Shown piece after piece: positions 9,666-19,987 of a stretch of 64,000 nt of DNA. Under the pieces are notes generated by a model that worked only from the letters and a program-made list of their open reading frames with translations, did no database searches and was not told the DNA's origin. How positions within the stretch are numbered: position 1 is the first letter of the stretch; each line of letters begins with the position of its first letter. Source of the stretch: Skeletonema tropicum (Eukaryota > Bacillariophyta > Thalassiosirophyceae > Thalassiosirales > Thalassiosiraceae); the NCBI GenBank assembly GCA_037178625.1, contig CM074140.1:1922001-1986000 (forward strand), in the 5' to 3' direction. The position numbers and the translations under genes are program-made.

Positions 9666-10042
9666 GATGCTCTTTGTTTGATGATTGCTCTATATATTGA
9701 TCAAAGACACGGCAACTAAATACAACTTCTTACTACTGCGGATATTGCACCATGGTTATTATGGTCGTCTTCGATCTGGATGATGGATACCCATATTTAA
9801 TGTACCTGTATAATGTCTCCTATGTAAGGAGCCACGACGCGACACGCGACCACGCACTTCAAAGAGGTTGGTTTATGCGCCCTGTTTTCCACACAATCAA
9901 AGCACGCACGAAGAAACTCCCATGCCACCAATGCAATGAAAAAAGAGCAGGAGTAGCCAGCCTCAAGGAATCAGATAAGTACTTACGAAGCAGCTCCTGA
10001 TTTTAGTTTATCGCATCATCGATACCCAACCTCAAGGAAGCA

Positions 10043-10993
10043 ATGGAGTCCAAGAGCGCCACCAACCCAACGACAGAGCAGCTCACAAGACGTGTAACTG
10101 TTACCGCTGCTATCCAAAAGAGAAGATTGACTGCAGTACAAAAACCATCAAATGCAATACATGATCTAATCGCCGGTGGCATTGCCGGAAGTGTGGGTAT
10201 CATCGTAGGTCACCCATTAGACTCACTGAAAGTACGGATGCAAATGGGTGGTGGATCACTGCGAACAATTCTGTCACAAAGCTCTACTTTAGGATCAGTT
10301 TGGAATGGGTTGCCAGCTCCAATGGCCGGAGCTGCCGCATTGAATGCTTGTATATTTTTAACGTATGGGAGTACCACTCGACTTTGGGACAAATATTATG
10401 ACACATCTCATGGTAAAAATGACGATAGCAATTCACTTGCAAAGGAGGCAATATGCGGAGGTATCACAGGCTTTGTTTCTTCCTTCATAATGTGTCCTAC
10501 GGAACATATCAAAACGAAGTTACAAGTGAATTCGACCAACTACAGAAATTCATTCCATGCTGTGCAGCAAATATTTTCGACGCATGGAATAATTGGATTA
10601 AATCGAGGATTTGTGGCAACAGCCATAAGACAGTCACCTGGCTTTTGTGTCTACTTTGGAACTTACGAGCGATTAAAAGAATCACTGCAGACACACAACA
10701 ATATAAAATGTAGTCAATTTGTAGCATCCATACTTGCTGGAGGAGTTGCCGGATCTTTGTCATGGGCTGTTGTATACCCAATTGATTTGATCAAGTCAAG
10801 AATACAAGCACTACCCTTGGACTGCAGCAAGAATGAGAGATCAATTATGCGAATTGGCAAGACTATACTGCAGGAGAGTGGATGGAGAGCTTTATACAGA
10901 GGGTTTGGAATTACTGTTGTGAGAGCGTTTCCGGTAAATGCTGTCATTCTCACTACGCATAGTGAATTGAGAAAGTTGTTCGAGAGAACCTAG
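10043..10993 (+). CDS. Mitochondrial carrier (SLC25 family), acylcarnitine/ornithine type
   Basis: 316 residues with three Solcar repeats of two helices each. Each repeat has the P-x-[DE]-x-x-K-x-[RK] signature: GHPLDSLKVRMQ, CPTEHIKTKLQ and YPIDLIKSRIQ. Each repeat also opens with a GGxxG motif (AGGIAGSVG, CGGITGFVS, AGGVAGSLS). The Pro-Thr-Glu of repeat 2 and Pro-Ile-Asp of repeat 3 point to the carnitine-acylcarnitine / basic amino acid (ornithine) branch, located in the inner mitochondrial membrane. The exact substrate cannot be decided. An ornithine role would fit the argininosuccinate lyase in the same window, but they are 44 kb apart. About 48 residues precede the first repeat. Single exon. 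Confidence 0.88.
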   Translation: MESKSATNPTTEQLTRRVTVTAAIQKRRLTAVQKPSNAIHDLIAGGIAGSVGIIVGHPLDSLKVRMQMGGGSLRTILSQSSTLGSVWNGLPAPMAGAAALNACIFLTYGSTTRLWDKYYDTSHGKNDDSNSLAKEAICGGITGFVSSFIMCPTEHIKTKLQVNSTNYRNSFHAVQQIFSTHGIIGLNRGFVATAIRQSPGFCVYFGTYERLKESLQTHNNIKCSQFVASILAGGVAGSLSWAVVYPIDLIKSRIQALPLDCSKNERSIMRIGKTILQESGWRALYRGFGITVVRAFPVNAVILTTHSELRKLFERT

Positions 10994-11459
10994 CCAGATA
11001 ACAAGTATGTAGAGAAGTGATTACTTCGAACGAATGGGTTGTAGGCGTTGATCTAGATCTTATTCTTTTACACATATGTATTCTCCTTTAGTCTCATGAC
11101 GCTATCTCGCACCTCCGATGCCAGAGATGATAAATGATACTGCCTGTACTACCGCGGCGATTGAAGCGAGCTGCCGCTGTTGAAGCACCGTTTTCAAATC
11201 CCATTGATCGCAATCAGGAATGGTGATACAAGATGCTATTGTACCTTGACACCACCTCGAGTAATAATATATACAGATCGAAAGGCTGTGAGAGGAGCTA
11301 GAGAGTGAGAGGTCCATCGTCCATGTCCATCCGTCCATAGCTCTGTTGTATGTACGTACGTACCTCTACCCTCACATAAGAATAGTAGGTACTGGTATCA
11401 GACTGGTATCTCAATTCAATTTTGAAGATTGAAGGTGCGCTCGGAGGAGAGAGGAGTAA
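10994..11459. other. Intergenic region
   Basis: 3' flank of the carrier gene. No gene, RNA or clear repeat that I can support. Confidence 0.5.
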
Positions 11460-11690
11460 GCCTTTGGGTATAGGGGGGCGAGGGGGGAGCCCCCCGATAT
11501 TGAGGGTTCTGATTTGGTGGCAAAATCGTCTAAATAGGGGAAAAATGGTCCATATTAGCCAACATTTAGCTAGCTTTAGACGGAAATCACGGGAGGTTCG
11601 CTAACTAACCGTCCCCCCCTTCTCGCCGGGGGGAATCTGGGGGGGAAATCCCCCCGGTAAGGGGTAGGCTAGCCCCCTATACCCAAAGGC
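11460..11690. mobile_element. MITE-like element with 18-bp terminal inverted repeats
   Basis: A 231-bp unit begins GCCTTTGGGTATAGGGGG and ends with its reverse complement. The interior has more G- and C-runs able to pair (GGGGGGAGCCCCCC; GGGGGAAATCCCCCC). Flanks on both sides contain GGAGAGAGG, which could be an 8-9 bp target duplication displaced by a few bases. No coding capacity. Confidence 0.7.
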
Positions 11691-11843
11691 CTAGAGAGGA
11701 GAGAGGTGAAAGCACCGCTGTAACCTGCTGTAACGCTATTGGAGCAGGTTGAGTTCGTCTCTTACTGTAGCTGTGCTCGGCGACGTTGCTAAAGTATCTC
11801 GGAGGTGGAAAGCCGGGAGGGCATAATACGATTGACAATAGAC

Positions 11844-12416
11844 ATGAAGTCGTTTTCCCTCGCTGTCGACTTCATTGTAATTTTCTGCGTCCGTCAATTT
11901 TCTTCCTCGAGTGCCTTTGTACCCGCAGATATTGGGCGTTCACAAAATACATCTTACAACAACAATATTCTTGTGTTGACAATGGCTGGAGAGAATCCCA
12001 CCACAACAAGCAGTAGCAGCAGTGGCGGCAGCTGCAGCAGCACCAACAAATCGAAATCACGACGACTATATTCCTTTGAGGAAGCAAGACGCATCGCAAG
12101 AGGTCATGGCTTTGGCTCTAAAGAAGAATTCCAAGAGTACATGTGTCCAGGAGCCTATCAAATCCCTAAAGATGCCGATGCTGTCTGGGCTGAAAGCTGG
12201 CAGGGATGGGAGGATTTCTTAGGAATTACCCTTACTTTTTCCGAAGGGAGAGAGGTTGCACACAAATTGAAGGGCATCGATACAGAAGAGGCATACATGG
12301 CGTTAATGAAGAGCAAAACGATTCCAGATGGGGATATTTCAAGCAGGCTGCCTTTCCGGCCCGATCTGATGTACAAAGAACAATGGCAAGGTTGGGAAGA
12401 CTTTCTTGTAGGATGA
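11844..12416 (+). CDS. Small plastid-targeted protein with two GWEDFLG-type repeats
   Basis: The start at 11844 is preferred because MKSFSLAVDFIVIFCVRQFS forms a signal peptide ending SSSSAF|VPA, an ASAFAP-like plastid entry motif. The mature part has a Ser-rich linker and then SFEEARRIARGHGFGSKEEF...PGAYQIP...ESWQGWEDFLG. The tail repeats the end of that unit (PFRPDLMYKEQWQGWEDFLVG). This EAR...GW..W.DFLG repeat is widespread in algal and protist proteins without a known function. About 190 residues, no intron. An upstream in-frame ATG (11805) is less likely because it would bury the signal peptide. No function is assigned. Confidence 0.7.
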   Translation: MKSFSLAVDFIVIFCVRQFSSSSAFVPADIGRSQNTSYNNNILVLTMAGENPTTTSSSSSGGSCSSTNKSKSRRLYSFEEARRIARGHGFGSKEEFQEYMCPGAYQIPKDADAVWAESWQGWEDFLGITLTFSEGREVAHKLKGIDTEEAYMALMKSKTIPDGDISSRLPFRPDLMYKEQWQGWEDFLVG

Positions 12417-12543
12417 ATGCTGAAATACATCAAATTTATTCTATTCTACTATTACTAATCTAAGTGGCAAATCTTTGCTTGAAAGATTCATCCACCGACT
12501 CTATTCTATATCTGACATCTGACAAATCACATTTCGTCACTAA

Positions 12544-15500
12544 CTACCAACCAAACTTGAGGAAGATATCAATCTGAACATAGAGGAGTGATGCGACAAG
12601 CACAAACAACGCCCAAGTGGGCATAGCTGCATTCTGTTTAGGAGCCATGATGTACTGATGTACCCGACGGCACTTCATCACGTAATACTCATTGAGTGTC
12701 TTCAAAGACTTCCTCTTTCTATCAAATCGGAGAACCCCATCACCGAGAGCAAGTCTATACTCTCGTGCAAAATGCATCCGAAGATGATACTGCGAGATGC
12801 GATAGTTCTTGGTGTACACGAAACAAATCAAGGACTTGATCAAAGAAAGCATATTCCTCGCAGCATGTGCCATCCCAATCAATAGTGGTACATCTACATC
12901 ATAGCTGACATCCAACGACTGCTTGATGCGCCGTCTTCCAGCATTATTGGCCTTATGTAGACGGACCTGCATTCCAACATGATGATACTTCACCTTAGAG
13001 TTGTTTTCTTCACAATATCCTCTCAAAGGTAGCGAAGTAAACAGGTCATTCGAGTTGGCGAATCGAGCATGAACCAATCTTCCCTCTTCCTCTAGATGTT
13101 TGAAGCCCTTCTGAAAGTCTGCACATCCAACAAGAGACGAAGAAAAGGTGAATACCCTCACAGCTGATGCCAGCTCCAAGTACATGTCACTTGCCAGGTA
13201 ATAACCCAGCACTGTCGCATATCCTCCTCCACGTGAATGGCCAACCACAGAGAGATGATATCCAGCACCATTTGTCAGTTCCTGGCCAATGATGACGACC
13301 TTTTCACGTACCTCGCTGATCAATGACATCTTCGTATCCATACGGACACGAAGCAACTCATCAGCAACTGCAGAGCGTAGCTTAATGTACTCAGAGTTCC
13401 CTTCATTGTCTTCGTGAGCGATGGGATTGGGGAAACTCGACATGGCAGTATTGCAGCAGAGGTCGAAGATACCTTCTTGTCCTCGAAACACAACTGTGAC
13501 AGTCGCAGTTCGCCTGTTCACACAAATACCGTAAGTGATATCGCTTGGGTGACGATCTGCAAACCACACCACCTCAAACCCAGACTCAAGAAGATTCCTC
13601 ATGACAGAGCCTTCCTCGAAAAAAGCGTCTGATGATTCATCGATGGCTCTCTTGATGAAGCTTCCTGAAAGCTCACCAGGCAAGCGGTCTCGGCTGAGTG
13701 CTTTCGTTCTGCTTGCTGGTAGACCGTTCTTTAAACCGAAGTGATCTTCAATGAGTTTCCTTTCTTGCCTCAACCAAGTTGCACCCTGGAATGACTTGCT
13801 GACATTCATCAGCGATCCTCTCCTTCGAGCTATACGGAGGCTGTTACTAGGTTGCTTTGAAGCTGGCAGCGAATGGTCGGATGATGACGCCTCCACTCTT
13901 GCCATCTGTCTTTGAGAGCATTCCTCACGGATCTTCTTGATGATGCATTCTGTGGCTGCATCAAGCTGCTTTACTCTAGACTCTTCTACCCACGTCTTGA
14001 AGTCTTTGAGCAAGCTACGGCAGAAAAGCAAGGACGAAACGAGCAGACAATAAGTTAGCGAGCATAAAGGAAGAAAATATTGCAAAGGAAGATGTCATAT
14101 CGCTTACCTTGCATCATACGCCAAAAGTTCGTGACCAAACTCGTTTTCTGCACCACGAGCGTGTTCTGCTTCAAAAAGCTCAGCTTCGTCCATCACACAC
14201 CTCACGATGAAGCCAGCATTTCTAGTGGAGTCAAGATATCCTTTTGCCTCATCTGCTGCCGTCCATTCTCCCAAACGCTTCATCTCCTTCTTTCTAGAGT
14301 TGTACTGATGACTGTTCACGTCGATGTCTCTGAGTTTCACGGATACATGACCTAGCAGAGACATATCGCGAAGCTTGCCGTAGATGTTGACAAGCATAGC
14401 CATGGACAGGTGCTCGATGCCTTCCGCAAGGAGATCTCCACAATCTTGTTTCAATGGCGGTCCATCAAGATCGGTCATGGCGGCAGATAATAGGGTAGAT
14501 GACGAGACATTTGGGCCGAACTCGATCTTGGATGAGAGAGAATTTGGGGATGTACATCGTGTTTGAGACATTGTACTTCCACTCAAGTTGCTATTGATTC
14601 TCTTCCTTTCTTGAATCACTTCATCATCAAAATCTTTCATTGTATTCACGAAATCATCTTCACATACGACTGCACCGGCGGTACCAATTGAGTTCAGCCT
14701 GTTGAATGATGTCATGGCTATGGTAGGATTCTGGTCATCGGAAGAGTTGGAACTGATTGAATCATTGCACTCTAGTACAGCAGCATCACTCAACATTCTT
14801 GATTGAGCTGGACTTGACTTGGGCTCGGATCTAATACTCGAGGTACTAGACTCCTCTCTGCCTAAAACAGGCATGCATAAATCTCTGGTATCAAGAGTTT
14901 CGCACTTGTGCATCTTGGTTGTCTGGGACGAGATACTTTCTGTCTCCATGCTCTTCACTAGATGTCCCTTTGTATCCGACGAGCTCAAGCTTGATCTACA
15001 AGTCCACATTGAACTTGCTGTCTCACCTCTTTCCAATTGAGTGCAATCATCGCCGGACTCACAAATCAATGCAGCTTCACTGTTTCTTTGTCCGTAGCAT
15101 TCGAAAGCATCCGAGGAAAATGAGATTGGGTCATCATTCTGATGAGACGCAGCAGATGTTTCGCTCTTGAGGGCCATCTCGAGCTCGGGGTGGTTGGGAT
15201 CTGTACCTAGTATTTCACCATCGCAAAGGTCTTCTTGTTCTGAATACCCATCACTCTCAGAGTTAGAAAGCCTCCTCATCATATTGGTTAGCACTTTCAG
15301 CTCCTCTGAGCTAAGACCTGACTTTTTGACGTCGTCAGAAGAAGATGCATCCATGTCTACCATTTGACCATCGCTTTTACTCAACTTGGATTGAATCAAG
15401 TGGGCACTAGTTCTGTTACGTTGTTCATCTCCATCATGGAATGATGAAATGAACGACTGCACAAGATTATCTATTCCATCATCTAAGGATAACGATTTCT

Positions 15501-16232
15501 GTGCTCGATGCATAGTCTTCATAATCTTGGGGTGGCCTCGTGAGGTTCTACGCATTTCAGGAGAAGAAAAATTTCCCCACCTTTCATGGCGTAGATCACT
15601 CTCTGCCGAAGCTCGGCGAGTTCTATGATGCATTGGATTCTTCTTGGCAGCGGCAGCAGCTGCTGCTTCTTGGGTGACATTCTGTGCCAGTTCTTCCTGG
15701 TAACGTTTAAAGGAATCGGTGCTCATCAACCTGCGTGCTGCGAACCATGATGCTGAAAAAGAGACGGCAAATATAAAGAGCAGAATATAGTTAATATTAT
15801 GACGACACAGTTGTATTTGATACAAGCATATTTTGGTAAGGTTGAGAACTTACCACCAAGAGAGGAATCATTTGCAACAAGAGTTGATCTCCTTAGTGTT
15901 CGGTCTCCATCATTAGTTGCCTTCGCATCCATCTGCTTTACTCTAGTAGGGGGATTATTCGGCACAGCTTCACCATCATCATTGGAGGCTGACCATGGAA
16001 AAGGATGAAGACGTCGCGTTGTTATGGCCCCTTGCGAAGTCGATGTCCGTTTAGGAGGCTGCCGCTGATCAATCGGCTCTTGGGATCCACCCCATGACAG
16101 CGCGGATATACAGGTAGCATCATCGACGGTATGATGGGGACTGCCTTCATCGATATCTCCCACAACATCATGGTTTGGAACACCGATAATGCCGCCGATG
16201 AGGTCACGATGATCGGTGCATGAATCCTTCAT
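12544..16232 (-). CDS. Large class-3 lipase-like protein, GHSRGG active site
   Basis: Three exons: 16232-15854, 15752-14108 and 14014-12544. All introns are GT-AG and the phases close exactly to 1164 residues. The first two thirds are Ser/acid-rich and probably disordered. A block with MLVNIYG and KLRDIDVNSHQ follows, shared with the paralogue at 26436-30237, and then an alpha/beta-hydrolase domain of the class-3 lipase type. The nucleophile elbow is GHSRGG (Ser present), the acid is in FANSNDLF and the His in YHHVGMQV, so the triad looks complete. A C-terminal hydrophobic helix (WALFVLVASLLYVQIDIFL) suggests membrane anchoring. Likely acts on acyl-glycerols or related esters; substrate unknown. 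The very long N-terminal extension is atypical for the family. Confidence 0.82.
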
Positions 16233-17910
16233 CTTCTTATCAATATTATTTTCGAGCCAGAAGTTACCAACGCTTTAACAATGTGTTGATTGCGATGCCA
16301 TCATATTATGATGGGAGAACTTTGCATTCGATCGAGCCTTCGCCTACCCTGCCTGCTGATGGGAGGCTGATGGGGAGGATGGGACCGTCGATGCACCCTT
16401 CTCTCAAATTCTCAGTGTTCGCAAGAGCAGCTGAGCAAGCGCCTTCTCCCAGAATTTGAAGGATGACGTGGGCACAAATGGATGAGAAGCGACAAGTTCG
16501 AGTGTCTGATCGTGAGAACCCACAAATAAGTCATATCAGTGAGTGTGACGTAGTTTTATGGTCAGAACCAGCTAATAGGGAGGCCTTGTGACTTAAGGGT
16601 GATGATCAGAACCGTGAGACTCTCAGTGACATTATCTATTTCCTCTCGGGAATCAAGACTGAAAGAACCTCGATCGCTACCGCTTCATTAAATCAAGAAT
16701 ATAAGACGTTTACAGATGGTCACAAAACAGATGGTCAGAACCAGCTTGTAGAAAGTAGTTGGGAAAAGACCTCGATAAATCACTGATTATCAGAAACGTT
16801 GAGACTACCGCAGACATATCTTAGTAACAGGTTCTCTCTTTTTTATCGTGAATCTTTGTGCATGCTATCGTAGTAAGTACAATATGCTACTCCTATCGAT
16901 AAAGATTGGCCGAGAAAAAGAGATAGCGAGAGGCAGACTTATGTATGTTGTAGTCGTCCAGGATCCTGAAGAGCGGTATTTTATTCATAGTAGAGTGATA
17001 GTAACGAGTCTGCCTAATGTTATGCTTTGATTCCATTGCCTACAGCTAGTGCTGTCTCACGGGTGTCGCATCATCTACGCATGACGATGAAGAACAGAAA
17101 CAGAAACATCTAACTCTTCCACCAAGCCTACTTACAGTCCAAGACCAAGAGACTGCTGCAAAGTACAGGTTACATGCCTATGTTGAGGTTATCTCAATGA
17201 TCATGATCACCCTGATTGTGATCACAAATTGAATGGCCAAGCTAAGAAGGCTGTGCATATGCACATGTTGTACATGCTTGTTTCATCGTTAATTCAGATC
17301 TACTGATGAAAGCGAGGCTGTCACTCCGACTGTCACTCCTCGGATCTTGTGCCTTCCAGACCAGCAATCGACTTGCCTTCTACATTTGTTACCGAGGTCT
17401 CAAGAGCATTCGAAGTTTTAAATTGTACGAGGAGGAAATGATGAAGAAGGCAAGTCGATTGCTGTGAGACGTGTGACGCACGAAGTCTTGTTTAGCATCT
17501 TTGGCTGACGGGCAAATGCAAAGGAGTGTGCACCACAGAAGCGCCGCTTAGTCATCCCTGCTAGCTATTGAGTTATTTCACTAACACTTGTACTGGAATT
17601 CTAGACAGCTGGAGCTGAGCTTGAAGAGGCGCCATCGCTACGCATCGAACCATATCTGAACATATCTTGTGCGGGTTGGCTGCGATTTAAAAGAAGTCAT
17701 GTGCATGTGGAGAGATACCATCATCATCTCTTCGTCTTTATAATACTAGCTAGATGGAGTATTTACGATGCTCTACGCTCTACCACCCAAGCAGGCCACC
17801 CCCTAACTCCAGGCAGGTAGGAACATCAGCAAAACCAAAAGAAGTTTCCGAGATCGAGATATTTTATTACCTCTACTTTCTCTGATAGAGGCTTTTACCG
17901 TAATATCCAT
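16233..17910. other. Gene-poor intergenic region with a diverged duplication
   Basis: No credible gene. GGTCAGAACCAGCT and the following TCAGAA.CGT.GAGACT pattern occur twice (about 16559-16625 and 16733-16810), indicating an old tandem duplication of about 180 bp. A separate perfect hairpin lies at 17362-17464. Confidence 0.5.
17362..17464. repeat. Perfect 20-bp inverted repeat with 63-nt loop
   Basis: CAGCAATCGACTTGCCTTCT at 17362-17381 is exactly reverse-complemented at 17445-17464. It could be a small hairpin RNA precursor or the ends of a tiny foldback element. No target duplication seen. Confidence 0.7.
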
Positions 17911-19660
17911 GGAGAGAAATTGACAAATTGATTTGGGCGAATCTATTTAATGCATGCAGCTATGAGAGAAATTGACAAATTGATTTGGGGCGGATCTATC
18001 ATTTAATGCATGTAGCCATCTTAGAGAAATTGACAAATTGATTTGGGGCGGATCTATTTAATGCAACGTACAATAGTGACCATTACTCCTATGATTATGC
18101 ATGCAGTATCAGTTAAATCTGCCTGCCCAAGGCGTTCGCTTTACACATCCGTCGACCAATTCATACCCAGCAGGCCCCACAGGCGTCTTCGGGACCAGCC
18201 CGAGTCCCTACCGAGTCCCTCAGGTTTTATGTTCTCCTTTCCCTAATGACACTCGTGTCTCTGTAGAGAGCACGAGTAAATAGCATGCACTATACAGAGT
18301 GATTGAGAAGGAGAAATCGAGCAGGGCGGATCGAGGGAGATCGAGGCGGCGAATCGCGAATCGGCTCGGCTCGGAAGAACAGGTCATAAATCAATCACGA
18401 ACATTGACCCGCTACGGCGGAATTCATACAAAAAAGTGAAATAATTCAGAGGTCATTTTAAAGAGAAGTAGGAGTAGCCACAAAGCGACCACACTACTTC
18501 TTTCCAGCGCGGACCGGGATAGCGGGCGCGCGATTGACAAATTGATTTGGGGCGGATCTATCATTTAATGCATGTAGCCATCTTAGAGAAATTGACAAAT
18601 TGATTTGGGGCGGATCTATTTAATGCAACGTACAATAGTGACCATTACTCCTATGATTATGCATGCAGTATCAGTTAAATCTGCCTGCCCAAGGCGTTCG
18701 CTTTACACATCCGTCGACCAATTCATACCCAGCAGGCCCCACAGGCGTCTTCGGGACCAGCCCGAGTCCCTACCGAGTCCCTCAGGTTTTATGTTCTCCT
18801 TTCCCTAATGACACTCGTGTCTCTGTAGAGAGCACGAGTAAATAGCATGCACTATACAGAGTGATTGAGAAGGAGAAATCGAGCAGGGCGGATCGAGGGA
18901 GATCGAGGCGGCGAATCGCGAATCGGCTCGGCTCGGAAGAACAGGTCATAAATCAATCACGAACATTGACCCGCTACGGCGGAATTCATACAAAAAAGTG
19001 AAATAATTCAGAGGTCATTTTAAAGAGAAGTAGGAGTAGCCACAAAGCGACCACACTACTTCTTTCCAGCGCGGACCGGGATAGCGGGCGCGCGATTGAC
19101 AAATTGATTTGGGGCGGATCTATCATTTAATGCATGTAGCCATCTTAGAGAAATTGACAAATTGATTTGGGGCGGATCTATTTAATGCAACGTACAATAG
19201 TGACCATTACTCCTATGATTATGCATGCAGTATCAGTTAAATCTGCCTGCCCAAGGCGTTCGCTTTACACATCCGTCGACCAATTCATACCCAGCAGGCC
19301 CCACAGGCGTCTTCGGGACCAGCCCGAGTCCCTACCGAGTCCCTCAGGTTTTATGTTCTCCTTTCCCTAATGACACTCGTGTCTCTGTAGAGAGTACGAG
19401 TAAATAGCATGCACTATAAACAGAGTGATTGAGAAGGAGAAATCGAGCAGGGCGGATCGAGGGAGATCGAGGCGGCGAATCGCGAATCGGCTCGGCTCGG
19501 AAGAACAGGTCATAAATCAATCACGAACATTGACCCGCTACGGCGGAATTCATACAAAAAAGTGAAATAGTTCAGAGGTCATTTTGAAGAGAAGTAGGAG
19601 TAGCCACAAAGCGACCACACTACTTCTTTCCAGCGCGGACCGGGATAGCGGGCGCGCGGG
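17911..19660. repeat. Tandem array: three copies of a 562-bp unit
   Basis: Near-identical units start at 17971, 18533 and 19095 and end at about 19657. The third differs by a handful of substitutions and a 2-bp insertion. Each unit opens with two copies of a shorter motif (ATTGACAAATTGATTTGGGG plus CGGATCTAT). Further diverged copies of that motif lie just upstream from 17911. Each unit also holds a strong hairpin, ACTCGTGTCTCT-GT-AGAGAGCACGAGT; in the third copy one C-to-T change keeps a G-U pair. Short ORFs of 60-67 codons repeat in each copy but show no protein features. Confidence 0.95.
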
Positions 19661-19987
19661 CGTGCCAACAATATTACCATCATTTGAGGAGAAGCTTGAC
19701 AGGAAAATTTGGGTTTTTTGGTCAATATAAGGGCAATTATGGGTATTTTGAGCTCACTCATACCCGATTTTGCAATGTAGTTGGCCCTACGTGGGCGACG
19801 CCCAAAAACATACCACTAAAGCCCGATAGGCCGGAGGCCGGTTTGCCACCAACGCAACCTCAAGGCTCTCGGCTCCTGTCTTCTTCTCTTGCCACAAGAA
19901 CTAGGTATATCGCTCAACTCATAAAAGATCAACTGCCTCTCTTCGACTGTAGTAATATCAAAATCAATCGCCTTCTTATACGTCAAT

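Noticed and set aside
18043..19407. Repeated 60-67 codon ORFs (MGRIYLMQRT..., MQYQLNLPAQ...) in each 562-bp unit
   Set aside because: They exist only because the DNA repeats. Two overlapping frames are equally open, and there is no signal, domain or codon bias.
17911..19660. CRISPR-like direct repeats
   Set aside because: The units are 562 bp long with no spacers, in a eukaryotic nuclear context.
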